Positions 51,042 through 62,408 are shown, counted from the first letter of the stretch. The stretch: 64,000 bases of DNA from Buchnera aphidicola (Protaphis terricola) (GCF_964059145.1 NZ_OZ060405.1:248001-312000); one strand, 5' to 3'. Made by a program: numbers and translations. Notes: generated by a model from the sequence alone, not told the origin.

Positions 51042-51746
51042 TTATTCAGGTAATTGAATTTTTATTTTATTAATATTAATTTTATTTCTATTTTTTAAAT
51101 AAGGGATTACTCCTAATAATGGTGATTTAATATAATTTAACAAAGTTTGGATATAATATGAATTATACTTATTATTTGGAAGAATATTATTAGCTATCCA
51201 TCCTACACATATTAACTGATCTGAAAGTATAGATTTTTCAGTTAAAATTGCATGATTTATACATCCTAATTTAATTCCTACAACTAAAATAACTCTTAAT
51301 TTTTCTTCTTTCACCCAATCTGCAAAAGTATATGTATTAGATATAGGTGTATACCATCCACCAGCTCCTTCAATTAAAATCCAATTAGATTTTTTAGATA
51401 TTTTTTTTAAACCTAAAGATAAATATTCTTTTTTTATTTTTCTTTTTTTAATAATACTTAATATATTAGGGGGTGCATTTTCAATAAATGTAATTGGATT
51501 AACTTCTTTATAATGTAAGTAAACGGAGCTATTTTTTTTTAAAATAAAAGCATCTTCGTTAATAAATTTAAATTTACTTTTATAAGTATTAGAGTTAATA
51601 TTTTTATATTTTTTCATACCAGAAGAAATTGGTTTATAAGCTGCTGTTTGATATCCATAATATTGAGCTTTTTTTAATAAAATACTACTTGTAGTTGTTT
51701 TTCCTACATTTGTATCAGTACCAGTAATAAAAAATTTTTTTATCAT
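51042..51746 (-). CDS. bioD: Dethiobiotin synthetase
   Basis: BioD closes the ureido ring of dethiobiotin using ATP and CO2. The 234 residues compare with 225 in E. coli. The P-loop is GTDTNVGKT, with AAYKPISSG and IEGAGGWYTPIS typical of the family. The C-terminus is AT-eroded but complete. It lies 176 bases downstream of bioB on the same strand; in E. coli bioF and bioC sit between them and both are missing here. The spacer holds no coding remnant I can recognise. Confidence 0.95.
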   Translation of the reverse strand: MIKKFFITGTDTNVGKTTTSSILLKKAQYYGYQTAAYKPISSGMKKYKNINSNTYKSKFKFINEDAFILKKNSSVYLHYKEVNPITFIENAPPNILSIIKKRKIKKEYLSLGLKKISKKSNWILIEGAGGWYTPISNTYTFADWVKEEKLRVILVVGIKLGCINHAILTEKSILSDQLICVGWIANNILPNNKYNSYYIQTLLNYIKSPLLGVIPYLKNRNKININKIKIQLPE

Positions 51747-51922
51747 AATTTATTTTTATTTTTTAAAGAGTATATTTTTTAAATAATATTAATGTATTAA
51801 TATACAAAATAAATCTTTTATTAATTTTATTTAAATTAGTTTTATTTATTTTATTTTATTGACATAATATATATATTTAAATTTTTAATAAAAATTTTTT
51901 ATTTTAAAATATTTATTTATTT

Positions 51923-52945
51923 TTATATTGCAGCATTATAATACTGTTTTTTATTTAATTTAAATAATTTTAAACTATTTTTATTTTTTTCTTTTTGATT
52001 TTGTTTGCTATATTCAGGTGATAAGTTTAGTTTTTTAAATAAATTTAAATCGTTTATTTCTTTTGGGTTTTTTGCAGTTAATAATTTACATCCATAAAAA
52101 ATTGAATTTGCACCAGCCATAAAACACATAGCTTGTGTTTGATCATTCATGTTATTTCTACCTGCTGATAATCTAATGTAAGATTTTGGTAACATAATAC
52201 GAGTTGCTGCGATAACTCTAATAAAATCAAATGGATCTACATCTATATTATTTTCCATTGGCGTTCCCGGTACCTTTACCAACATATTGATTGGAACACT
52301 TTCAGGTTGTATATCTAAATTAGATAACTCCATTAATAATTCCATTCTATCTTGTATTTTTTCGCCTAATCCAATAATTCCTCCAGTACAAATTTTCATC
52401 CCAGCGTTTCTAACTATTTTTAAAGTATTTAAACGTTCTTCGTATGTTCTTGTAGTTACAATATTTTTATAAAAATTAGAAGATGTGTCTAAATTATGAT
52501 TATAAAAATCTAAACCTGCTTTTGATAATTTCTTTGCTTGAATATTATTTATTGTTCCTAAAGTCATACAAGTTTCCATACCCATTTTTTTGATCTCTTT
52601 AATAATTTTTTCTAAATATGGTATATCTTTTTCATTAGGATGTTTCCATGCTGCTCCCATGCAAAAACGTGTAGAACCTGATTCTTTTGCATATTTTGCT
52701 GATTTTAAAATTTTATCTAATTCTAATAATTTATTTTTTTTTAATTCTGTTTTATATCTTGCGCTTTGCGGGCAATATTTACAGTCTTCTGGACATGCTC
52801 CTGTTTTAATAGATAATAATGTACTAATTTGTATTTTATTTGGATTAAAATATTTACGATGTTTTTTTTGAGCCTCAAATATAAGGTCAAAAAATGGTTT
52901 ATTAAATAATATTTTTGTATTTTTCAAGGTCCATTTTTGTTTCAT
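51923..52945 (-). CDS. bioB: Biotin synthase
   Basis: BioB is a radical SAM enzyme that inserts sulfur into dethiobiotin. The 340 residues compare with 346 in E. coli. The cluster motif is CPEDCKYC; the second cluster ligands lie in GSTRFCMGA and in the CTGG region, and the Arg ligand in RLSAGR. GGAG lies upstream of the ATG. It diverges from bioA across a short spacer as in E. coli, but no clear BirA operator remains there. Confidence 0.97.
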   Translation of the reverse strand: MKQKWTLKNTKILFNKPFFDLIFEAQKKHRKYFNPNKIQISTLLSIKTGACPEDCKYCPQSARYKTELKKNKLLELDKILKSAKYAKESGSTRFCMGAAWKHPNEKDIPYLEKIIKEIKKMGMETCMTLGTINNIQAKKLSKAGLDFYNHNLDTSSNFYKNIVTTRTYEERLNTLKIVRNAGMKICTGGIIGLGEKIQDRMELLMELSNLDIQPESVPINMLVKVPGTPMENNIDVDPFDFIRVIAATRIMLPKSYIRLSAGRNNMNDQTQAMCFMAGANSIFYGCKLLTAKNPKEINDLNLFKKLNLSPEYSKQNQKEKNKNSLKLFKLNKKQYYNAAI

Positions 52946-53023
52946 ATAGTCTCCAAAAAAATTATGATTTTATTTACTTAAAAGTTTATAATAAACTATT
53001 CAATATTTTATATATAAATTAAA

Positions 53024-54310
53024 ATGAGTCAATCTGATATGTTATTTGATGCTAAACATATTTGGCATCCATATTCTTCTTTAATTAAACCTGTTTCTTG
53101 TTATTCTATTATCTCAGCTAAAGGAGTATATTTAAAGTTAAAAAATGGAAAAAAAATAATAGATGGTATGTCTTCATGGTGGTCTACTATACATGGTTAT
53201 AATAATCCTATATTAAATAAAGCTTTAAAAAAACAAATTAAAAAGATTTCTCATGTTATGTTTGGAGGAATAACACATCCCTCAGCTATTTTGCTTTGTA
53301 AAAAATTAATTAAATTAACTCCAAAAAAATTAGAATGTATTTTTCTTTCAGATTCTGGATCAATTGCTATTGAAGTAGCAATTAAAATGTTAATACAATA
53401 TTGGGAAGCTCTAGGACAAAATAGAACAAAAATATTAACAATTAAAAATGCATATCATGGTGATACCTTTGGAGCTATGTCTATTTCTGATCCAAATAAT
53501 TCTATGCATAAAATATATAATCATTTTTTACCAAAAAATTTATTTGCAAATGCTCCATGTTCTAATTTTAATGACCATTGGAACTCTAATGATATTATAT
53601 CATTTAAAAAAATAATAAAAAAAAATATCTTTACAATTGCTGGTGTAATATTAGAACCAATTGTGCAAAGCGTAGGAGGTATGAAATTTTATCATCCTAT
53701 ATTTTTAAAAAAAGTAAAAGAGCTATGTCAAAATTATTCAATTCCATTAGTTTTTGATGAAATAGCAACAGGATTTGGACGAACTGGAAAATTTTTTGCT
53801 TTTGAACATGCTAATGTAATTCCTGATATATTATGCTTAGGAAAAGCTATAACTGGTGGTACAATAACACTAGCAGCAACTTTAACTTCAAGACATATTG
53901 CTAATACTATTAGCAATAGTAGCACTCGTTGTTTTATGCATGGACCTACGTATATGGCAAATCCATTAGCTTGCTCTGCAGCAAATGCTAATATAAAAAT
54001 TTTAGAGAAAAATCAATGGCAAGAACAAGTAAGTAATATAGAAAAAGAACTTAACATAAATTTATTACCATTAATTAATCATCCTAGAGTTATTGATGTG
54101 CGTGTATTAGGTGCTATTGGTGTAGTAGAATGTTCAAAATTTATTAATTTAGAATTAATACAAAATTTTTTTGTAAAAAACGGTGTTTGGATTAGACCTT
54201 TTAGAAAATTAATTTATATTGTACCACCTTATATTATTAGTATAGAAGATTTAAAAAAATTAATTTATATTATTAAAAAGTCTTTAGATCAAAATATATT
54301 TTTTATTTAA
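53024..54310 (+). CDS. bioA: Adenosylmethionine-8-amino-7-oxononanoate aminotransferase
   Basis: BioA converts KAPA to DAPA with SAM as amino donor. The 428 residues compare with 429 in E. coli. It has MSSWWSTIHGYN, DEIATGFGRTG, and the PLP-Lys in LGKAITGGT. With bioD and bioB it can make biotin from KAPA, but bioF, which makes KAPA, is absent from its E. coli position. It converges with pgl, 10 bases apart. Confidence 0.97.
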   Translation: MSQSDMLFDAKHIWHPYSSLIKPVSCYSIISAKGVYLKLKNGKKIIDGMSSWWSTIHGYNNPILNKALKKQIKKISHVMFGGITHPSAILLCKKLIKLTPKKLECIFLSDSGSIAIEVAIKMLIQYWEALGQNRTKILTIKNAYHGDTFGAMSISDPNNSMHKIYNHFLPKNLFANAPCSNFNDHWNSNDIISFKKIIKKNIFTIAGVILEPIVQSVGGMKFYHPIFLKKVKELCQNYSIPLVFDEIATGFGRTGKFFAFEHANVIPDILCLGKAITGGTITLAATLTSRHIANTISNSSTRCFMHGPTYMANPLACSAANANIKILEKNQWQEQVSNIEKELNINLLPLINHPRVIDVRVLGAIGVVECSKFINLELIQNFFVKNGVWIRPFRKLIYIVPPYIISIEDLKKLIYIIKKSLDQNIFFI

Positions 54311-54320
54311 TAAAATATTA

Positions 54321-55325
54321 CTAAATTGGATATGTAATAATCCACAATGGTTCTTTACCTGTGGAATATCTATTTAATTTTTCTAAATTCCCTGTATTTA
54401 TATCTATTTTATATATGGTAAATTTATTAGATTTTTGACCTGCAACTAATATATATTTATTATATTTATCAATACAAAATGTTCTTGGCTGTATTTCTGT
54501 GGGATAATGTTTAATAAGAATAATTTTTCCATTTTTTTTATTAATATTAAATAATGTAATATTATTTAAAATTCGATCAGAAACATATAAAAAATTACCA
54601 TTTGATGTTATCTGAATATCAGATGACCAATATTTGTTTGTAATAATATGATTTTTTACTATTGATATATTTTGTATATGTTTTACTTGAACTATTTTTT
54701 CTTTTATATATATTTTCCATGCATCTATAGTTCCATTGAGTTCATTTATGTTATAAAGAAAATCTTGGTTAGGATGAAAAACAATATGACGTGGACCTGA
54801 ATTATATTTAGTTTGAATATATTTTTGTTGAGTATTTTTTAATATACCATATTTTGTTAAATAATATAAGTAAATAGTATCTTCTTTTAAAGAAGTAATA
54901 AATAATACATTATATTTAGTATTAAACAAAGCAGAATGGCAGCCATTGATATTATGAATAATTTGTATAGGATTTTTAGGATTTCCATTTTGACTCAATG
55001 GTATAACACTCATAGAATTATGATGGTATGAACTACAAAATAAGAATTTTTTATCTGGACTAAAAGAAATATAATTTGAACTTCCTGGAATATTTTTTTC
55101 TCCTTGTTTGAATAAAGTACCATTTTTTTTAATAGTGTAGATAAGTATTCGATTTTTTGGACGAACACCTACATATAATAAATTTTTACTTTTAATAAAA
55201 TTTATTGGTTGCACATTTCCATCAACATGAACAGTTTGAATAATTTCCATTTTTCCATCTGGATATAATTTCCATACTTCTATTGTTTGACTTTCTGAAT
55301 TTGCAATATAAACAATTTGTTTCAT
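54321..55325 (-). CDS. pgl: 6-phosphogluconolactonase
   Basis: This beta-propeller lactonase of the oxidative pentose phosphate pathway is the E. coli YbhE/Pgl type. The 334 residues compare with 331. Repeated blade motifs (for example GPRHIVFHPNQDFLYNINE and LYVSDRILNNITLF) run through the protein, and it begins MKQIVYIANSESQTIEVW. AGGAA precedes the ATG. It neighbours bioA, as in E. coli, where pgl and the bio locus lie close together. Confidence 0.95.
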   Translation of the reverse strand: MKQIVYIANSESQTIEVWKLYPDGKMEIIQTVHVDGNVQPINFIKSKNLLYVGVRPKNRILIYTIKKNGTLFKQGEKNIPGSSNYISFSPDKKFLFCSSYHHNSMSVIPLSQNGNPKNPIQIIHNINGCHSALFNTKYNVLFITSLKEDTIYLYYLTKYGILKNTQQKYIQTKYNSGPRHIVFHPNQDFLYNINELNGTIDAWKIYIKEKIVQVKHIQNISIVKNHIITNKYWSSDIQITSNGNFLYVSDRILNNITLFNINKKNGKIILIKHYPTEIQPRTFCIDKYNKYILVAGQKSNKFTIYKIDINTGNLEKLNRYSTGKEPLWIITYPI

Positions 55326-55387
55326 ATAATTCCTATGATTGAAATTTTAAAATATATAATAAAATTATTTAAAATAAATAATATATT

Positions 55388-57787
55388 TTATGAAGTTATA
55401 TTTAATTTTTTTAAAAAATCTAAAATCCATTTTAAACGTAATGAATTATTTTGAAAATTATGAAAAAACTGTAGCTTTTTATCATTTATCATTTTCCATA
55501 AAGTTGGTTCTTCTTTAAAAATTGAAATTAAATATTGCATATCAATTAAATTATTTTTATTAAATTTTATTACTCCATTTGATTGATTAGATTTAATATA
55601 TATGATTCCAATTTTTTTTGCTAATAATTTAATTTTAGCAATTAAGATTAAATTTTCAGATATAGTAGGCAATTTACCAAATTGATTTAATAGTTCTAAA
55701 TATATTTCTTTTATTTCATTATTATTTTTAGCGTTTTCAATTTTTTCATAAAAAAATAATCGTTGATTAATATCAGAAATATAATTATCTGGAAATAAAG
55801 CGGGTACATTTAACTGAATTTCTGATTTTTTAATAAAATCATCAAGAGGTATTTTTTTTTTCCCTTGTTTTAAAAATTTGATAGCTTTATTTAATAATTT
55901 TATGTATAGATTAATACCTATGCTATTAAAATTACCACTTTGTTCTTTTCCAATTAATTCACCAATTCCTCTAATTTCTAAATCTCGATTAGATAAATTA
56001 AAACCACCGCCAAAATTATTTGTTAAGCTAATAGCTTCTAATCTTTGCTTTGCATTTAATGTAATAGTTTTAAAATTATTAATAAGTAAAAAAGCATATC
56101 CTTGATCATTAGAACGTCCAATTCTACCCCTAAGTTGATGTAATTGAGACAATCCAAAATGATCAGCATTTTCAATAATCATTGTATTTGCTTTAGGTAT
56201 ATCAATTCCACTTTCTATAATAGTGGTACAAACTAATATATTAAAATGATTTTGATAAAATTCATTCATTATTTCTTTTAGTTCAATACTATTCATTTTT
56301 CCATGAGCCACTTTAATTTTAGCAGTTGGAATTAATTTTGATAGTTTTATCGCTATATCATTAATACCTTTAATTTTATTATATATATAATATATTTGAC
56401 CACCTCTAGAAAGTTCTTGATAAATAGCTTTTTTTATTAAATTAAAATTATATTCTTCTATAAAAGTTTTTATTTTTTTTCTTTTATTTGGAGGATTAGA
56501 TATAATAGATAAGTCTTTTATTCCATGTATAATCATATTTAATGTTCTAGGAATAGGCGTAGCTGTTAAAGTAAGTATATCAATATGACCGTATGTTTTT
56601 TTAATTATCTCTTTTTGAAGAACACCAAATCTATGTTCTTCATCAATAATTAATAAACCAAGATTAAACCATGTAATATTTTTAAATAAAATTTTATGAG
56701 TAGCTATTAGGATGTTAATTTGACCAATTTTAATTTTTTTTAAAATATTTTCTTCTTCTTTCTTACTTTTAAATCTAGATAGTATATCTATATGAATGGA
56801 CCAATTTTTAAATCGTTTTAAAAAACTATTAAAATGTTGTTCTGCTAATAATGTTGTAGGCACTAAGAAAATAGTTTGTTTTTTATTTAATGCGCATAAA
56901 AAAGCAGCTCTAATAGCTATTTCTGTTTTTCCAAAACCTACATCTCCACAAATTAATCTATCCATTGGAGTATTTTTATACATATCATTTAATACAGCAT
57001 TTATAGCTTTTTCTTGATCAATAGTAATTTGAAATGGAAAATCTTTACAAAAAAGATTATATTCTTGTTCATATTTTTTAAAAGAAAATCCCTTTTTAGA
57101 TAATCTATTTGCATATATATTCAATAAAATTGCTGCATAATCATATAAATTTTTGCTAATTTTATTTTTTTCTTTATCCCATTTATCATTTCCTAATTTA
57201 TTCAAAGTAATATTTTTTTCTAACTTGTCATATGGAGAAACTAAATGCAAATATGAAATAGGAACATATAATTTATCACCATCTGCATATAAAATAACTA
57301 AATACTCCGATTCACAGCTAGCTGTTTTTATTGTGGTGAGTCCTTGATATTTTCCAATTCCATGTTGAATATGTATAACAAAATCATTATTTTTTAATTG
57401 ATATAAAAATTTATTTTGAAATAATTCAGATTTATTTATAATTTGAATATTTGAAAAAATTTCTTTTGTTGAAATAAATAAAAAGTTTTTTTTAGTATCA
57501 AAAAAACTATTATATAAATTTTCTATAATATAATAAAAATTATATTTTTTATTAATTTCAAAAATATTCTTTATATATTTAGGATAAATTTTTTTTAAAT
57601 TTAAAATCTTTAAAAAACTTATTAAACATTCTTTTTTTGTTATAAAAAAAATAGTTTTTCCTGAAAAATTATATAAAAAATTTAAAATCTTATTAAAATT
57701 TTTTTTATCTAAATTATCTTTAAAAAAATTTATTAATTTATATTTAATAAAATTTTTATTTTGCATGTTTTTTAATACTATTTTCAT
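55388..57787 (-). CDS. mfd: Transcription-repair coupling factor Mfd, N-terminally truncated
   Basis: Mfd pushes stalled RNA polymerase off DNA and recruits UvrA. This protein has 799 residues against 1148 in E. coli; about 345 are missing from the N-terminus, corresponding to the UvrB-like UvrA-recruiting module. The rest is complete: RNA polymerase-interaction domain from FVIHIQHGIGKYQGL (about residue 136), Walker A GDVGFGKTEIA, DEEHRFG, LTATPIPRTLN, QLRGRIGRS, and the C-terminal domain. A short diverged leader precedes the RNA polymerase domain. Polymerase release may remain while repair coupling is lost (inference). A similarly short Mfd is known in Buchnera. Confidence 0.95.
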   Translation of the reverse strand: MKIVLKNMQNKNFIKYKLINFFKDNLDKKNFNKILNFLYNFSGKTIFFITKKECLISFLKILNLKKIYPKYIKNIFEINKKYNFYYIIENLYNSFFDTKKNFLFISTKEIFSNIQIINKSELFQNKFLYQLKNNDFVIHIQHGIGKYQGLTTIKTASCESEYLVILYADGDKLYVPISYLHLVSPYDKLEKNITLNKLGNDKWDKEKNKISKNLYDYAAILLNIYANRLSKKGFSFKKYEQEYNLFCKDFPFQITIDQEKAINAVLNDMYKNTPMDRLICGDVGFGKTEIAIRAAFLCALNKKQTIFLVPTTLLAEQHFNSFLKRFKNWSIHIDILSRFKSKKEEENILKKIKIGQINILIATHKILFKNITWFNLGLLIIDEEHRFGVLQKEIIKKTYGHIDILTLTATPIPRTLNMIIHGIKDLSIISNPPNKRKKIKTFIEEYNFNLIKKAIYQELSRGGQIYYIYNKIKGINDIAIKLSKLIPTAKIKVAHGKMNSIELKEIMNEFYQNHFNILVCTTIIESGIDIPKANTMIIENADHFGLSQLHQLRGRIGRSNDQGYAFLLINNFKTITLNAKQRLEAISLTNNFGGGFNLSNRDLEIRGIGELIGKEQSGNFNSIGINLYIKLLNKAIKFLKQGKKKIPLDDFIKKSEIQLNVPALFPDNYISDINQRLFFYEKIENAKNNNEIKEIYLELLNQFGKLPTISENLILIAKIKLLAKKIGIIYIKSNQSNGVIKFNKNNLIDMQYLISIFKEEPTLWKMINDKKLQFFHNFQNNSLRLKWILDFLKKLNITS

Positions 57788-58094
57788 AATAAAATGTTTT
57801 ATAAAAATAAAATGAATATTTTTAATTTTAACTAAAAATTTTTAAAAATCATAAAGAAAAAATTAAATTTAAAAAAAATTAAAAATATATCTTTAAATAT
57901 AATTATTTTTCTTTATATTATTATTAAAAAGAATATACTTAATAAATTTTTTATTTTAAATTTAATGATTGTATTATTAATTTATTAGAATATTTTTTAA
58001 TTTAAATTAATGTTTTATATTAAATAAATATTTTAACAAAATATATATTTAATTATGATAAAATTTTTAATAAAAATAATATAAGAAAGTATAA
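57788..58094. other. Spacer between divergent mfd and lolC
   Basis: This is 307 bases of almost pure A/T. No reading frame resembles the missing Mfd N-terminus or any other protein. It should hold promoters for both genes. TTAACA (58033) with TATGAT (58054) before lolC is a weak candidate with a short 15-base spacer. No hairpin stands out. Confidence 0.6.
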
Positions 58095-59291
58095 ATGTAT
58101 AAACCTATATATATATTTATTGGTTTACGTTATTTATGGAACGATAAATTAACAAATTTTAAAAAAATACTTACTATTTTATCTATTTTAGGTATCAGTA
58201 TTGGTATTTCATCAATTATTATCACAACATCTTTATTTAATGGATTTCAAGATGAATTTAAAAAACGTTTTTTATCATTTATTCCACATTTGATTATTAC
58301 TAATAAAAATTACTATATAAATAAATTAGAATTTCCTAAAGAAATTTTAAAATTTAATAATATTGAAAAAATATCTAGTTTTATTAGCAGCAAAGTATTC
58401 ATTAAAAATAAAAATAACATTTCTATAGCTGAGTTGCTTGCTTTTAAGAAAAATATTACTGATCATTTTAAATTCTATAATGTTGAAAAATTTTTATATA
58501 AATTAAATTCTTCAAAAAATAATATAATTATAGGTAAGCAATTATCAAAAAAACTTAATTTAAATATTAATGATTTAATTAAATTAATAATATTTCCTAA
58601 TAATAAAAAATTATTAATAGAAAATAATGAAGAAAAAATATTTAAAATTGTTGGTATATTTGAAACAAAAAATGAAATCGATAATTATCAAATACTAATA
58701 AATAATACAGATGCTTTAAATTTATTAAAATATCATAAAGATTATATAACTGGTTGGAGAGTATGGTTTAAAAATCCATTTTATTATGATATTAATATAA
58801 TTAAAAAAATAAGAAATAATTTACTTTTTTTAGATTGGAAATCACAACAAGGAGAATTTTTTAAAATAGTTCAAATTGAAAAATATATCATGTTACTTTT
58901 TTTTATTTTAATTTTAATTATTGTAAGTTTTAATATATTTATTAATTTAACAATAAGCATGATAGAAAAAAAAAATATTATTGCCATTTTACAAACATGT
59001 GGATTATGTTATAGAAAAATTATACTAATATTTATTACATTAGGTTCTAGTGTAATAATTATCGGAAGTATGTTAGGTACTTTAATTAGTTTTTTATTAA
59101 TTTTTCAAAAAAAATTTTTAAATTTTATAATTAATATTTTTTTTAGTAACATATCTATTTCATTAAAAATATATCCTATGCAAATTATTTTAATTAATAC
59201 TATATTTATATTAATTTCTATTTTATCGATACTATATCCTATTTGGAATATTGTTAAATCAACACCTGCTAGAATTTTATCTCATGAATAA
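58095..59291 (+). CDS. lolC: Lipoprotein-releasing ABC transporter permease LolC
   Basis: LolC is one of the two membrane subunits of LolCDE, which extracts outer-membrane lipoproteins from the inner membrane; LolC binds LolA. The 398 residues compare with 399 in E. coli. It has the N-terminal helix in LSILGISIGISSIIITTSLFNGF, a large periplasmic domain, then three helices with MIEKKNIIAILQTCG (coupling loop). AGAAAG precedes the ATG. It overlaps lolD by 8 bases. Confidence 0.94.
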   Translation: MYKPIYIFIGLRYLWNDKLTNFKKILTILSILGISIGISSIIITTSLFNGFQDEFKKRFLSFIPHLIITNKNYYINKLEFPKEILKFNNIEKISSFISSKVFIKNKNNISIAELLAFKKNITDHFKFYNVEKFLYKLNSSKNNIIIGKQLSKKLNLNINDLIKLIIFPNNKKLLIENNEEKIFKIVGIFETKNEIDNYQILINNTDALNLLKYHKDYITGWRVWFKNPFYYDINIIKKIRNNLLFLDWKSQQGEFFKIVQIEKYIMLLFFILILIIVSFNIFINLTISMIEKKNIIAILQTCGLCYRKIILIFITLGSSVIIIGSMLGTLISFLLIFQKKFLNFIINIFFSNISISLKIYPMQIILINTIFILISILSILYPIWNIVKSTPARILSHE

Positions 59292-59973
59292 TATAATATT
59301 AAAATGTATTAATCTTACTAAATTTTATCAAGATGATATAAAAAAGACTCATATTTTAAAAAATATATCCTTTCATCTTTATCAAGGTGAAATAGCTGTA
59401 ATTATTGGAAAATCAGGATCTGGAAAAAGTACATTATTGCATTTAGTTAGTGGTTTAGAACAACCTACATCTGGAACTATTTATTTTAATGGTATATTAT
59501 TAAATTCAATGTCATCTAATCAAATATCTAAATTAAGAAATTTAAATTTAGGATTTATTTACCAGTTCCATCATTTACTTCTAGATTTTAATGTACTTGA
59601 AAATGTCTCAATACCTTTATTAATTAGTAATAAAACTATAAGAGAAGCTAAAGAAAAATCATATGAAATATTAAAAAAAATTCGTTTAGAAAAAAAAATT
59701 AATAAATATCCATATGAGTTATCTGGCGGCGAAAGACAGCGTGTAGCAATTGCAAGGGCTTTTGTTAATCAACCAAATTTAATAATAGCAGATGAACCAA
59801 CTGGTAATTTAGATCTTCATAATTCAAAAATTATTTTTGATTTAATATTTAAGTTTAATAAAGATTTTAATACTTCTTTTATAATTGCAACACATGATCT
59901 TAATTTGGCTAATCAAGCTAGCACCTTATTTGAAATGAAAGATAAAACACTCAATATAATAAAGAAATATTAA
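59284..59973 (+). CDS. lolD: Lipoprotein-releasing ABC transporter ATPase LolD
   Basis: LolD is the ATPase of LolCDE. The 229 residues compare with 233 in E. coli: Walker A GKSGSGKST, the LolD-typical YQFHHLLLDF, signature LSGGERQRVAIARA, Walker B LIIADEPTGNLD, and ATHD switch. ATG 59284 is chosen (MNNIILKCINLTKFYQ matches the E. coli start) rather than an in-frame TTG 33 bases upstream inside lolC. The stop is followed at once by the lolE ATG. Confidence 0.96.
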   Translation: MNNIILKCINLTKFYQDDIKKTHILKNISFHLYQGEIAVIIGKSGSGKSTLLHLVSGLEQPTSGTIYFNGILLNSMSSNQISKLRNLNLGFIYQFHHLLLDFNVLENVSIPLLISNKTIREAKEKSYEILKKIRLEKKINKYPYELSGGERQRVAIARAFVNQPNLIIADEPTGNLDLHNSKIIFDLIFKFNKDFNTSFIIATHDLNLANQASTLFEMKDKTLNIIKKY

Positions 59974-61215
59974 ATGAATTTTTTACCATTTTTTATTGCA
60001 AATCGTTTATATTTTAAAAATAATAAAGATTATATATTTTTTTTAATTTCAATATTATCTAAGGTAGGTATTGCTTTAAGTATTTTTACATTAATTATTA
60101 GTATTAGCGCTATTAATGGTTTTAAAATATTATTAAATAAAAATGTTTTATCATCTTTACCTCATGGTATTATAAAATCAATATATAAACCATTTGTATC
60201 TTGGGATAAAATGATAAAAAACATCAATTGTTTAGATAATATTAATTATTCTGAACCATATATTTTAATGAATAGTATTTTATTAAAAGATACAAAGATA
60301 AAATTTTTTAATATTAAAAGTTTTAAAAATATTAAGTATATAAAAAAATATTTTTCTTTTCAAAAAATAGATAATCAATTTAAAAAATTAAATAACATTA
60401 AAAATAATCAAATTATTATATCTTCTAATATATCTGAATATTTATCCTTAAAAAAAGGAGATTGGGTTGATTTAATTATTTTAGATAATAATTTTTCTTT
60501 TAAAAATAAAAGAGTAAAAATTTTTTCTTTTCAAATTAAATCTATATTTAATTCAAATAGTATTATAAATTCTAATATTGGACTTGTTCCTTTTTCGTTT
60601 TTTCAAAATAATTTTAATATTAAAAATAATATAAATGCTATTGAATTATATATGTCTAATCCCTTAGAAGCTAAAAAAACTATTTTAAATATAGCTCAAA
60701 AAATTAATGTTCCTATTTTTTTATATACATGGATTAATAGCTATAAATATATATATGATGATATTAATAAAACTAAAATAATTATATATATTACATTATT
60801 TTTACTAATCATAATATCTTGCTTCAGTATTATATCTATATCTTTATTATCTATATCTAAAAAGACAAAAGATATTGCTATTTTACGTAGTATAGGCGCT
60901 AATAATTTTCTTATTCAATTAATTTTTTTATATTATGGTATGCGTTTTATTTTTGTAAGTAGTTTTATTGGTATAATAACTGGTACTTTGACAGTTTTAA
61001 ATTATAAAAAAATTACGTTTTTTCTAGAAAAATTTTTTCATCATAGTTTGTTATTAAATAATATTTATTATCAAAATTTTTTATTGTTAAAAATAAATAT
61101 ATCAGATTTAATTAATATTTTTATTATTACGATAATAATAGCAATTTTAACAAATTGGTATCCTGCATATTATGCTTCAAAAATAGATCCTAATAAAATA
61201 TTAAAAAAATTTTAA
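59974..61215 (+). CDS. lolE: Lipoprotein-releasing ABC transporter permease LolE
   Basis: LolE is the second membrane subunit and binds the lipoprotein substrate. The 413 residues compare with 414 in E. coli. The N-terminal helix is SKVGIALSIFTLIISISAINGF, the periplasmic domain is diverged, the coupling loop is ISKKTKDIAILRSIGA, and the C-terminus NWYPAYYASKIDPNKIL is conserved. There is no gap after lolD, so the three genes form a coupled operon. LolC and LolE have stayed separate, the enterobacterial heterodimeric form. Confidence 0.94.
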   Translation: MNFLPFFIANRLYFKNNKDYIFFLISILSKVGIALSIFTLIISISAINGFKILLNKNVLSSLPHGIIKSIYKPFVSWDKMIKNINCLDNINYSEPYILMNSILLKDTKIKFFNIKSFKNIKYIKKYFSFQKIDNQFKKLNNIKNNQIIISSNISEYLSLKKGDWVDLIILDNNFSFKNKRVKIFSFQIKSIFNSNSIINSNIGLVPFSFFQNNFNIKNNINAIELYMSNPLEAKKTILNIAQKINVPIFLYTWINSYKYIYDDINKTKIIIYITLFLLIIISCFSIISISLLSISKKTKDIAILRSIGANNFLIQLIFLYYGMRFIFVSSFIGIITGTLTVLNYKKITFFLEKFFHHSLLLNNIYYQNFLLLKINISDLINIFIITIIIAILTNWYPAYYASKIDPNKILKKF

Positions 61216-61278
61216 ATTTTTAATATAAAAATATTTTAATGAGTTAAAAAATTTATTATAAATTTAGTAATTATATAA

Positions 61279-62295
<1,017 letters not shown>

Positions 62296-62337
62296 AACTA
62301 AAAATATTTATTAATTTAATTTTTTATAATTTATATT

Positions 62338-62377
62338 AAATAAGCAATATTAAGCATTTACTTAATACTGCTTATTT
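62338..62377. terminator. Hairpin between convergent gapA and queF
   Basis: AAATAAGCA and TATTAAG pair with CTTAATA and TGCTTATTT, 16 pairs with one A-C mismatch around a six-base loop. It lies 42 bases after gapA and 31 bases before the queF stop, so it may end both transcripts. There is no long U-tract. Confidence 0.6.
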
Positions 62378-62408
62378 ATATAAAAAAAATTAATAAATAA
62401 TAAAAATT

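Noticed and set aside
51859-51890. TTGACA as a plus-strand promoter in the bioB-bioD spacer
   Set aside because: No good -10 at the right distance, and it would point antisense into bioB.
52983-52997. Palindrome AGTTTATAATAAACT between bioB and bioA as a BirA operator
   Set aside because: It lacks the TTGTAAACC/GGTTTACAA half-sites and their spacing; a 7-bp AT-rich palindrome is expected by chance here.
57788-58094. Remnant of the Mfd N-terminal domain
   Set aside because: No frame shows UvrB-like similarity; the sequence is nearly pure A/T.
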